From CAMEON01 sp045128275 (lineage in GTDB: Bacteria; Bacillota; Clostridia; Oscillospirales; CAG-272), in assembly GCA_045128275.1 (NCBI GenBank), contig JBGVRH010000049.1, forward strand, positions 1 through 64,000: a stretch of 64,000 bases of DNA, in the 5' to 3' direction. Made by a program: the position numbers and the translations under genes. This document shows, piece by piece, positions 15,823 to 22,795 of this stretch; position 1 is the stretch's first letter, and each line of letters begins with the position of its first letter. The notes under the pieces were generated by a model that saw only the letters and a list, made by a program, of their open reading frames with translations, made no database searches and was not told the origin of the DNA.

Positions 15823-15898
15823 GCCTCTGTAGCTCAGTTGGTAGAGCATGTGACTGAAAATCACAGTGTCGTTGGTTCAATTCCGACCGGAGGCACCA
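15823..15898 (+). tRNA. tRNA-Phe (anticodon GAA)
   Basis: Acceptor begins GCCTCTG and ends GGAGGC-A-CCA; anticodon loop CTGAAAA; T loop GGTTCAATTC. Confidence 0.95.
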
Positions 15899-15935
15899 TT
15901 TTGAAGGGGTCGGGTAATCATTCGGCAACTTCTAT

Positions 15936-16011
15936 GCGGATTTAGCTCATTTGGTAGAGCGTCGCCTTGCCAAGGCGAAGGTGGCGGGTTCGAGCCCCGT
16001 AATCCGCTCCA
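15936..16011 (+). tRNA. tRNA-Gly (anticodon GCC)
   Basis: Acceptor GCGGATT / AATCCGC, anticodon arm CGCCTTGCCAAGGCG, T loop GTTCGAGCC, encoded CCA. Confidence 0.95.
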
Positions 16012-16065
16012 GAACAATGCGGGTGCGATTCATTCGCATCCGCATTTGTTAACTTAACTGAATAA

Positions 16066-16139
16066 GGCGCCATGGCCAAGCGGTAAGGCACGGGTCTGCA
16101 AAACCCTTATCCCCGGTCCGATTCCGGGTGGCGCCTCCA
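16066..16139 (+). tRNA. tRNA-Cys (anticodon GCA)
   Basis: Acceptor GGCGCCA / TGGCGCC, anticodon loop CTGCAAA, encoded CCA. Last gene of the cluster; its CCA abuts a terminator followed by a hairpin array. Confidence 0.95.
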
Positions 16140-16140
16140 A

Positions 16141-16178
16141 AAAGAAAAGCACTTCGTAAGAAGTGCTTTTCTTTTTGG
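16141..16178 (+). terminator. tRNA cluster terminator
   Basis: AAAGAAAAGCACTT (16141-16154) pairs with AAGTGCTTTTCTTT (16161-16174). A related hairpin ends the tRNA pair at 43051-43083. Confidence 0.9.
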
Positions 16179-16180
16179 AA

Positions 16181-16347
16181 ATGAAGCGCGCTGACGCGCA
16201 TGAAAAATGAAGCAGGGCTTCGCCCTATGAAGCGAGTCTTCGGCTCACGGAGAAGTAACATCGCGCTTCGCTTCATGGCGGCAACGCCGTCGCTTCACAG
16301 AAGCCGTAAGGCTTCTGCTTCATATTCGCCAAAGGCGAATGCTTCAT
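16181..16347. repeat. ATGAAGC hairpin array, copy 1
   Basis: A run of short stem-loops separated by ATGAAGC in the first half (16181-16240) and by the reverse GCTTCAT in the second half (about 16270-16347). Loops include GCGC/GCGC, AGGGC/GCCCT, GAG/CTC, GGCG/CGCC, AGAAGCC/GGCTTCT and ATTCGCC/GGCGAAT. The last GCTTCAT runs straight into the -35 box of the next gene. A second copy with the same order lies at 42880-43049. Confidence 0.8.
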
Positions 16348-16375
16348 TGACAAAACTGAAAGAATATGATATACT
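16347..16375 (+). promoter_or_regulatory. Promoter of four-helix-bundle gene copy 1
   Basis: TTGACA (16347-16352), 17 bases, TATACT (16370-16375). The first T of the -35 box is the last base of the array's final GCTTCAT. Confidence 0.85.
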
Positions 16376-16397
16376 TTACCTAAAGGACGGTGATATT

Positions 16398-16751
16398 ATG
16401 GCAAACGATAAGCTTTCTGAGCAATCAATGGATTTTGCAGTTCAAATAATTAATCTTGTAAAGCAAATAAAAGAGCAACGCGAGAGTATTATTTCCAATC
16501 AGATCGGCAGAAGCGGAACGTCTATCGGTGCGAATATTCGTGAAGCTAAATATGCACACGGAACGGCTGACTTTATCTCAAAAATGCAGATTGCACTCAA
16601 AGAAGCGAACGAAACGGGATATTGGTTGGAGTTGCTTTACAAAACCAATTATATTGGAGAAGAACAGTATAACTTTCTTGAATCAAAATGCAAGTCGCTG
16701 CGAGCTATGCTCGTTTCGTCGATCAATACGGCAAAGAATAATAACAAATAA
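16398..16751 (+). CDS. Four-helix-bundle protein (23S rRNA intervening-sequence type), copy 1
   Basis: A 117-aa helical protein of the family first seen in 23S rRNA intervening sequences (also called S23) and related in fold to the Avd accessory protein of diversity-generating retroelements. The conserved SNQIGRSGTSIGANIREA (about 37-54) and NETGYWLELL are present. ATG 16398 follows AAGGACGGTGAT; the longer frame from 16200 crosses the hairpin array. It closely resembles the gene at 42480-42830. No reverse transcriptase or rRNA is nearby. The biochemical role of stand-alone copies is unknown. Confidence 0.88.
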   Translation: MANDKLSEQSMDFAVQIINLVKQIKEQRESIISNQIGRSGTSIGANIREAKYAHGTADFISKMQIALKEANETGYWLELLYKTNYIGEEQYNFLESKCKSLRAMLVSSINTAKNNNK

Positions 16752-16776
16752 TTTTAATTCGGCTTTTCGTGCAAAT

Positions 16777-16800
16777 AAAAAGATGCCAAACGGCATTTTT
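16777..16800 (+). terminator. Hairpin after four-helix-bundle copy 1
   Basis: GATGCC / GGCATTTTT stem with a flanking A-run and T-run. Confidence 0.6.
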
Positions 16801-16853
16801 GAGCAAGGGAGTAGAAGTGAACCTTTCCCGGTGCTTTTTCGACGAGCTTATAC

Positions 16854-16882
16854 TTGACGAATAATAAATATTATGGTATAAT
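16854..16882 (+). promoter_or_regulatory. Promoter upstream of the frameshifted small gene
   Basis: TTGACG (16854-16859), 17 bases, TATAAT (16877-16882). A second, weaker -10 (TACAAT, 16923-16928) lies closer to the gene. Confidence 0.65.
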
Positions 16883-16947
16883 TAGCCGAATATTTCACCT
16901 TACAAATGCCCCCAATTATGATACAATAAACTCAGAAAGGCGGAGAC

Positions 16948-17213
16948 ATGATGACTTTTCCAATTGCTCATTTTGAAAACAAAAGATTTTTTTCGCGGCG
17001 TTCAACGGCGGAAAACTGTGTATTACGGACGATGAATATATAATAAAATGGCTGTTTGTTAAAATTCGGTTTCCGAAAGATAAAACCGAAATAGTATTAC
17101 TTCCCAATGGGTTGATTTTTGAATGTTATTGTTTCAAAGTTGGAAAGAAGATTTGGGAAATACAACTCTTACCGAAAATCGCAGAAGAATTCTCCAAATT
17201 TATAAAATTTTAA
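16948..17213 (+). pseudogene. Small gene with a frameshift in a T-run
   Basis: ATG 16948 follows AAAGGCGGAG and reads 15 codons to a run of seven T (16987-16993), then goes out of frame and stops. In the frame expected if the run had eight T, an open frame continues for about 70 codons to TAA 17211-17213 with protein-like content (FNGGKLCITDDEYIIKW, then a hydrophobic/charged alternation). The restored product would be 88 aa. It could be a real pseudogene, an assembly error, or a slippage-dependent gene. I do not recognise the family. The region is AT-rich like its neighbours. Confidence 0.55.
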
Positions 17214-17242
17214 TTGGCATCTTTTTTGTCAACTCGACTCAG

Positions 17243-17277
17243 AAAAAATCCCATCTGCAATGCAGATGGGATTTTTT
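17243..17277 (+). terminator. Intrinsic terminator
   Basis: AAAAAATCCCATCTGCA pairs with TGCAGATGGGATTTTTT; symmetrical, could act on both strands. Confidence 0.9.
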
Positions 17278-17279
17278 CA

Positions 17280-17468
17280 GTGAAATTCGTTCCTTACGGA
17301 ACGAGTGAAATACGCTGGCGCGTGTGAAATTGCCTGCGGCAGTGAAATACGCCTGCGGCGTGTGGAGGAACGAATTTCATTTCACATCTTGCTGAACAAA
17401 GTGAAGCAAGATATTTCACAATTTCCGAAGGAAATTATTTCACATTCGCCGTCAGGCGAATATTTCAC
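17280..17468. repeat. GTGAAAT hairpin array
   Basis: Short stem-loops separated by GTGAAAT in the first half and by ATTTCAC in the second half. TGAAATTCGTTCC (17281-17293) pairs perfectly with GGAACGAATTTCA (17367-17379), enclosing smaller hairpins such as ACGCC/GGCGT; further stems are CTTGC..GCAAG, AATTTCC/GGAAATT and ATTCGCC/GGCGAAT. It lies between a terminator and the promoter of a lipoprotein gene. The repeat word is shared with element E3. Confidence 0.8.
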
Positions 17469-17484
17469 TTTTTTCCCTCGTGTC

Positions 17485-17513
17485 TTGAAAAACACCGCAA
17501 ACTGTGCTATAAT
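17485..17513 (+). promoter_or_regulatory. Promoter of the 17537 lipoprotein gene
   Basis: TTGAAA (17485-17490), 17 bases, TATAAT (17508-17513). Confidence 0.75.
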
Positions 17514-17536
17514 AAATTCAGAAAGGCGGTGGAGGT

Positions 17537-18337
17537 ATGAAAAAACAAATTTCTGTTCTTCTTTTATTTGCTATTTGCGTACTATTGTTTTCTTCGTGTA
17601 GCAAAATGATCGTATGCAACAGTATAGATACCTCATTCCTCAATATTGCGGAGAAAGACGGAGAAATGTATATTCAATCTCAGTTTGATGACGTATATTC
17701 GATAGATTTTGAAAATAAAAAATATGTTTTGGTAGACGATAGCGATACGAGATTTTCTTGGTTTGAAGAAGATCCCTCCAATGCTTTCAAGATCTGGTTC
17801 CATCAAGGTGGAGCATACCAATATACCATTCCCGAAGGATACGAAGGCGTGACTTCGTATGTTGAAGGATGTGAATTAGAAAACGATAGCTCGGTCGTAG
17901 ATGCTTGTGGATACGTAAAAGATGGTATTTTGGTTGGCTTCGTGCAGGTTTATGCAGATATGCGTACTGTTCATGCAAATTACGCTATTGAGGAAATTGA
18001 CCATAGTTTGATATTCACATATAATGTTGAAAATGACGAATTTACCGTGGTACATAGACTAGACGGGGTTGTAGTTGTTGCTGTATATGAGGATACTATC
18101 ATTTATTGGAAGGATAAGGCATACTATAAATACGATCTCAAATCACAGTCGGAAATATATTTGATTGAGGATAAAGCGTATGACGCAGGCTTTAGCCAGC
18201 TTTCTTCCTCGGGAGTCTATTTCAATTCTGAATTTTGTATCATACATATGACCAAAGGTAAAACCAAAGATAATGTCAATTATATGTATGTTTATAATTG
18301 GTCAAATGGCGATTTCTTTGAATTAACACAAGGATAA
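17537..18337 (+). CDS. Hypothetical lipoprotein
   Basis: A 266-aa protein with a lipoprotein signal peptide (KKQ, a hydrophobic core, lipobox FSSC with Cys at residue 21). The mature part is acidic and aromatic with repeating beta-strand pairs, possibly a propeller-like fold (for example EDTIIYWKDKAYYKYDL), though too short for a full propeller. The gene is strongly AT-rich compared with the Opp operon that follows. Start follows GGTGGAGGT. It shares the upstream motif AATTCAGAAAGGCGG with the frameshifted gene at 16948. Function unknown. Confidence 0.75.
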   Translation: MKKQISVLLLFAICVLLFSSCSKMIVCNSIDTSFLNIAEKDGEMYIQSQFDDVYSIDFENKKYVLVDDSDTRFSWFEEDPSNAFKIWFHQGGAYQYTIPEGYEGVTSYVEGCELENDSSVVDACGYVKDGILVGFVQVYADMRTVHANYAIEEIDHSLIFTYNVENDEFTVVHRLDGVVVVAVYEDTIIYWKDKAYYKYDLKSQSEIYLIEDKAYDAGFSQLSSSGVYFNSEFCIIHMTKGKTKDNVNYMYVYNWSNGDFFELTQG

Positions 18338-18366
18338 TCAGCAACATCTTTTTTGTCAACACCCCG

Positions 18367-18420
18367 AAAAAAGGACTGATCCAATGCTATGCAAAAAGCA
18401 AAAGGCTCAGTCCTTTTTTT
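18367..18420 (+). terminator. Intrinsic terminator
   Basis: AAAAAAGGACTGA (18367-18379) pairs with TCAGTCCTTTTTT across a long loop. Confidence 0.85.
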
Positions 18421-18739
18421 ATGCCGCAAGCCTGGCTACGATTGCATACCATATATAAGGATGGTCAACATAAATATATAAGGACGGTCAGACACCCCCA
18501 ACGAGGCACTGACTCCCCGCGGCATCCCGAACGCAAGAAGCTTGGTCGGATCCCTGACAGGTCATATCTTGAAAAAACGCCGACTAAAGCCTGATTTTGC
18601 AACTTTTTGATTCTCACCTTGCATTCCGCTTTTTGCTTGTCCGATAAAATTTCCCTTGAAAAGACGGTTTTTGGACGTGCTGATCTTAACAAATCCGAAG
18701 AATTATGAAAGTTATATGAAAATTAATTGAAAAAAACAG
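18421..18739. other. Intergenic region with a short direct repeat
   Basis: No gene. The word ATATATAAGG-A/C-GGTCA-type sequence occurs twice in direct orientation (18451-18467 and 18474-18490), 23 bases apart. The rest is AT-rich and featureless up to the opp promoter. Confidence 0.5.
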
Positions 18740-18768
18740 TTGACAAGCAGGAATGTTTGTGCTATAAT
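18740..18768 (+). promoter_or_regulatory. Promoter of the opp operon
   Basis: TTGACA (18740-18745), 17 bases, TATAAT (18763-18768). The leader of about 120 bases contains a hairpin (TTTCGTGC / GCACGAAA, about 18798-18830). Confidence 0.88.
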
Positions 18769-18896
18769 CTATGTATCCATATATTCGCGGACTCTTTTCG
18801 TGCGCCTTCGTGCAGGTTCTGGCACGAAAATTGCAAGAAAGGCGGTACGCGGGTATTGAGAAAACAATTCAAAATTCATAATTGGAGGAAAACATT

Positions 18897-21434
18897 ATGA
18901 ACAAGAAGCTCACATCCATGCTGGCCCTTGCAATGGCTCTGCTCATGGTAGTAAGCGTGTTCGCTGCTTGCCAGCCCAAGGAGCCCGAAGTGACTCCCGC
19001 GACCTTCAAGCAGGCTGAGTACAACACTACCACCTCGGTCATGCCCAGCAACTGGAACGAGTTCACCTACGCCGACAACAATGATACTCAGATCATGAGC
19101 TACATTGGTTCTTCTTTCTTCGAGTACGACTACAAGTTCGTCGATGACAAGAAGTTCAACGCTGACGGCTCCATCAACAAGGAGGGCATCGTCGCCGGTG
19201 CCTACACCACCAACTACTCCGCTGCTACCAAGCTGGAGGACGTCACCAAGACTGTTGACGCAAAGTGGGGCTACACCGACGCTCAGAAGGCCGAGGGTGG
19301 CTACGCCTGGAAGATCACCCTTCGTGATGATCTGAAGTGGGATGACGGCACCGCCATCACCGCCGCTGACTTCGTGTACTCCATGAAGCAGCTGCTGGAT
19401 CCCGCCTTCATGAACTTCCGCGCTAACACCTACTACGACACTCTGATGATCAAGAACTCCAAGGTATACTTCTTCCAGAACCAGGAGGGTACCTACGAGA
19501 CCATCGGCAGCCAGGGCTTCGCTTCCCTGCAGGCTGCTATCGACTCCGGTAAGACCGTCTACGCCAACGCATGGAACATGTGGGGCGCTGAGGGCTACCT
19601 GGACGCCGAGGGCAACGAGTGCCCTGAGTGGGTCGCTCTGACCGACGAGACTGAGTACTCCAACGCTGACGGATCCGACAAGGTTTCCGGTAAGTTCCTG
19701 TACGAGAAGTACGCCGCATACCTGGAGCCCGGCACCGGCTACGACGCCGCTGTGTACGTGGAGAACACCAACCGCGACGTGGCTTGGGAGTCTGTGGGTA
19801 TCTACGAGGTCGAGGGTGAGAACGCTATCGTTCTCTGCCTGGACAAGGCTTACTCCTTCCTGAAGGAAGACGGCAGCCTGTCCGTTTGGGCTCCCTACTA
19901 CTTCTCCAGCCTGCCCGTCGTTCACCAGGCTAAGTACGAGGCTTCCAAGATCGCTCCCGCTGACGGTGCAACTCTCTGGACCTCCAACTACAACTCTTCT
20001 CTCGAGACCACCGCTAGCTGGGGTCCCTACAAGCTCGCTGAGTTTGAGGCAGGCTCTCACTACAAGCTGGTCAAGAACGAGAACTGGTACGGTTGGAACC
20101 TGGAGCAGTACAAGAACCAGTACAACATCACCGCTATCAACTGCCGTAAGGTCGAGGAGTTCGCCACCAAGTGGATGGGCTTCCTGAACGGTTCTTACGA
20201 CGACGCTTCTCTCCAGACCGAGAACGTTGCTGATTACCTCGATTCCAAGTACGTTTACTTCACCTCTACCTCCACCGGTACCTTCGGTATGCAGCTGTAC
20301 TCCAACCTGTCTGTCCTGAAGGAGAGCGAGAACAACAACGGTATTCTGGCTATCCAGGAGTTCCGTCATGCCTTCAACCTCGCTCTGAACAGAAGCGACA
20401 TCGTTGAGAAGATCTGGCCCGGCTCTTCCGTTCCTTGCTTCGGTCTGCTGAACGTTGCTTACTACTATGACATCGAGAACTCCCCCGAGCTCGAGGACGG
20501 TGGTCAGTACCGTAACGCTCTCGTCGCTAAGGAGGGTATCCTCCGCGCCTACGGCTTCACCCAGGATGCTGACGGTAAGTGGTCCGGCGGCGATCTCGCT
20601 GGTCTGTCCACCGAGGATGCTTACGACGCTCTGACCGGTTACAACCCCACCCTGGCCAAGGAGAAAATGCAGGCTGCCATCGACAAGCTGCTCGCTAACC
20701 CCGAGGAGTATGGCTACGATGCAAACAAGGACATCACTCTGGTCTACGGTTCTTCTTCCGATTCCGATAAGCAGAGATTCCGCGCAAGCTACCTCCAGGA
20801 GGTTCTGGACGGTCTGACCGCCGGCACCGCTCTCGAGGGCAAGATCAAGGTGGTGTTCGACGCTTCCGCCGGCGCTCAGTGGGCTGAGGCATTCCGTTCC
20901 GGTGCAACCCAGATCGGTTTCGGCTACGGCTTCTCCGGTAACGCATTCAACCCCTTCGACATCATCGGCGCATTCGTCAACCCCGATGACGATCTGAACT
21001 ACCACATGTACTGGGATACCACCGCTATCCCCATGACTCTGACCATGCCCGCAGGTGACTACGCCGGCGCAGGTGAGACCATTGAGATGAGCATCCAGAA
21101 CTGGTACTACTGCCTGAACGGTCTGGCTGAGACCGAGAACCAGCCCAAGACCTACAACTGGGGCGAGGGCTTCGCTCCCGTTGAGGCCCGTCTGATGATC
21201 CTCTCCGCTCTGGAGGAGGTCACCATCAAGGAGTCCCGTTCCGTCATGCTGATCGCTGATGGCGGCGGATCCTTCCTGGGCGCTAAGTTCTCCTACTTCT
21301 CCGAGAACGAGCACACCTTCATGGGCTTCGGTGGCATCCGTTACATGGAGGTCAACTACACCGATGACGAGTGGAAGGCCTTCGTTGCTCAGAACAACAA
21401 CGACCTGTCCAACGAGTACAAGAAGTCTGAGTAA
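18897..21434 (+). CDS. oppA: Oligopeptide ABC transporter substrate-binding lipoprotein
   Basis: An 845-aa family-5 solute-binding protein, much larger than the usual 540-600 residues. Lipoprotein signal peptide with Cys25 (VFAAC). Family-5 features near residues 140-165 are the WKITLRDDLKWDDGTAITAADFVYS-type strand and helix (shown here only by its key WKITLR and DGTAITAADF parts). A C-terminal WxxW-rich region and many Asn/Tyr suit peptide binding. ATG 18897 follows GGAGGAAAAC; the frame also opens five codons earlier at a TTG inside the ribosome site. Codon use differs visibly from neighbours (more GCT, GGT, CGT), consistent with high expression. It feeds the permease genes downstream. Confidence 0.92.
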   Translation: MNKKLTSMLALAMALLMVVSVFAACQPKEPEVTPATFKQAEYNTTTSVMPSNWNEFTYADNNDTQIMSYIGSSFFEYDYKFVDDKKFNADGSINKEGIVAGAYTTNYSAATKLEDVTKTVDAKWGYTDAQKAEGGYAWKITLRDDLKWDDGTAITAADFVYSMKQLLDPAFMNFRANTYYDTLMIKNSKVYFFQNQEGTYETIGSQGFASLQAAIDSGKTVYANAWNMWGAEGYLDAEGNECPEWVALTDETEYSNADGSDKVSGKFLYEKYAAYLEPGTGYDAAVYVENTNRDVAWESVGIYEVEGENAIVLCLDKAYSFLKEDGSLSVWAPYYFSSLPVVHQAKYEASKIAPADGATLWTSNYNSSLETTASWGPYKLAEFEAGSHYKLVKNENWYGWNLEQYKNQYNITAINCRKVEEFATKWMGFLNGSYDDASLQTENVADYLDSKYVYFTSTSTGTFGMQLYSNLSVLKESENNNGILAIQEFRHAFNLALNRSDIVEKIWPGSSVPCFGLLNVAYYYDIENSPELEDGGQYRNALVAKEGILRAYGFTQDADGKWSGGDLAGLSTEDAYDALTGYNPTLAKEKMQAAIDKLLANPEEYGYDANKDITLVYGSSSDSDKQRFRASYLQEVLDGLTAGTALEGKIKVVFDASAGAQWAEAFRSGATQIGFGYGFSGNAFNPFDIIGAFVNPDDDLNYHMYWDTTAIPMTLTMPAGDYAGAGETIEMSIQNWYYCLNGLAETENQPKTYNWGEGFAPVEARLMILSALEEVTIKESRSVMLIADGGGSFLGAKFSYFSENEHTFMGFGGIRYMEVNYTDDEWKAFVAQNNNDLSNEYKKSE

Positions 21435-21785
21435 TTTCCTCAAAGGATCTTACTGAGATCCATCATTCACGCAAACGGCGGTGAGCCATTGTGCTCACCG
21501 CTGATTTGCTCGTTTATACGATTTATTTTCCGCGACCCCATTTTCCAAAGAAAACTGCTGTCCCTCCCGAAGGATGGAGCAATCGGTTTGCGAAACGCCG
21601 CTTCAAGCTTGACAGCGGCACAGATCTGACGGTAATAACGGTATATCATCAAATTGAAGGCGAAAAAGATCGCAAGATCATATCGCACCGGCGCGATCAT
21701 CGCGCGCTCAGGACCTTGTCCTGGTTGAATCAAAAGGTCCGAGAGCTATGAACTTGGAAAACAACAAAACAGAGGAGAAAAACCT
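21435..21785 (+). other. oppA-oppB spacer with hairpin
   Basis: 351 bases without a gene. GCGGTGAGC (21478-21486) pairs with GCTCACCGC (21493-21501); it lacks a T-run and may stabilise the oppA message or cut readthrough. TTGACA occurs at 21609-21614 with a poor -10 (TAATAA) 18 bases on, a possible weak internal promoter. Confidence 0.5.
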
Positions 21786-22793
21786 ATGTATATGTTTAAA
21801 TATGTGTCGAAGCGCTTAGGCTTGATGCTGTTCACATTCATCATCATTTTTACGATGTGCTTTGTGCTGATCAAGCTTCTGCCCATTCCGACCAACGCGC
21901 TTCCGGGTCAGGACCCCGAGATCATCATGAAGACCCTGGAAGGAAGAGGTTGGATCACCAACATCCGAGAGGGTGAGAATGGTGTCTGGGAGTACGACCG
22001 CGTGCCGATCCTCATCCAGTACGGTACCTACCTGAAGCGAATCGTCACCCAGGGCGACTTCGGTCTCGTCACCACCTACGGCGAGTACCTCAACATGAAC
22101 ATCTGGGAGGTTTTTGTGAACCATCTGCCCCCCACGATCCTCATCAATATCTACTCCACGCTGATCGGTGTGCCGATCGGTCTGGGTCTGGGTATTCTGG
22201 CCGCGCTGAAGAAGAACAAGTGGCAGGATCAGCTCATCAACATCTTCATCATCCTGTTGATTTCGGTTCCCTCCATCGTGCTGGCTCTCATGCTCCAGTA
22301 CGTGTTCTGCTTCAAGCTGGGCTGGTTCCCCCTGACTATGTCCACGAGTAACGAATACTTCACCTGGGAAGTGTTCCGCTCCATGATCCCCGCCGTCTTC
22401 GCTCTGTGCCTGGGCTCCATCGCGGGCTACGCGCGCTATACCCGCGCCGAGCTGTCCGAGGTGCTGACGGGCGAGTTCATGCTGCTGGCCAGAACCAAGG
22501 GTCTGACCAAGGGACAGGCTATCTACCGTCACGCCATGCGTAACTCCATGGTTGTCATCTTCCCCTCGATCCTCAGTGAGTTCGTCTCGGTTCTTTCGGG
22601 TTCGCTGATCATCGAGAAGATGTTCGGTATCAACGGTGTGGGCGGTCTGTACCTGAACTCCATTACCTTCCAGGACTACGACTTCTTTATGCTGCTGTCG
22701 GGCTTCTATACCCTGGTCAGCCTTACTGCGGGTATCGTCATTGATATCAGCTACGGTTTCATTGATCCTAGAATCAGAATGGGGGCTAAGTAA
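21786..22793 (+). CDS. oppB: Oligopeptide ABC transporter permease (OppB type)
   Basis: A 335-aa inner permease subunit with six predicted membrane spans and the cytoplasmic EAA loop (GEFMLLARTKGLTKGQAIYRHA is its region; core ARTKGL near 238) that docks on the ATPases. N-terminus MFKYVSKRLGLMLFTF is typical of OppB/DppB. Length is normal with a modest extra loop (about residues 36-90) after the first span. It starts behind GAGGAG and is followed by oppC with a 2-base gap. Confidence 0.93.
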   Translation: MYMFKYVSKRLGLMLFTFIIIFTMCFVLIKLLPIPTNALPGQDPEIIMKTLEGRGWITNIREGENGVWEYDRVPILIQYGTYLKRIVTQGDFGLVTTYGEYLNMNIWEVFVNHLPPTILINIYSTLIGVPIGLGLGILAALKKNKWQDQLINIFIILLISVPSIVLALMLQYVFCFKLGWFPLTMSTSNEYFTWEVFRSMIPAVFALCLGSIAGYARYTRAELSEVLTGEFMLLARTKGLTKGQAIYRHAMRNSMVVIFPSILSEFVSVLSGSLIIEKMFGINGVGGLYLNSITFQDYDFFMLLSGFYTLVSLTAGIVIDISYGFIDPRIRMGAK

Positions 22794-22795
22794 TC

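Noticed and set aside
16181..16347. CRISPR array
   Set aside because: The repeated word is only seven bases, spacers are self-complementary hairpins, orientation flips midway, and no cas gene is present.
16200..16397. N-terminal extension of four-helix-bundle copy 1
   Set aside because: It would translate the hairpin array and the promoter; the second copy shows that the start is at the internal ATG.
16398..16751. Avd of a diversity-generating retroelement
   Set aside because: The protein family is related in fold, but no reverse transcriptase, template repeat or variable repeat is in the window.
18876..21443. An 855-codon open frame on the minus strand across oppA
   Set aside because: It is the shadow of a high-expression gene whose codon bias removes stops in the opposite frame. 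The sequence is Val/Gly/Leu-rich without domain motifs and has no ribosome site.
21609..21640. Strong internal promoter before oppB
   Set aside because: TTGACA is good but the -10 (TAATAA) and the 18-base spacer are poor; mentioned only as a weak possibility.
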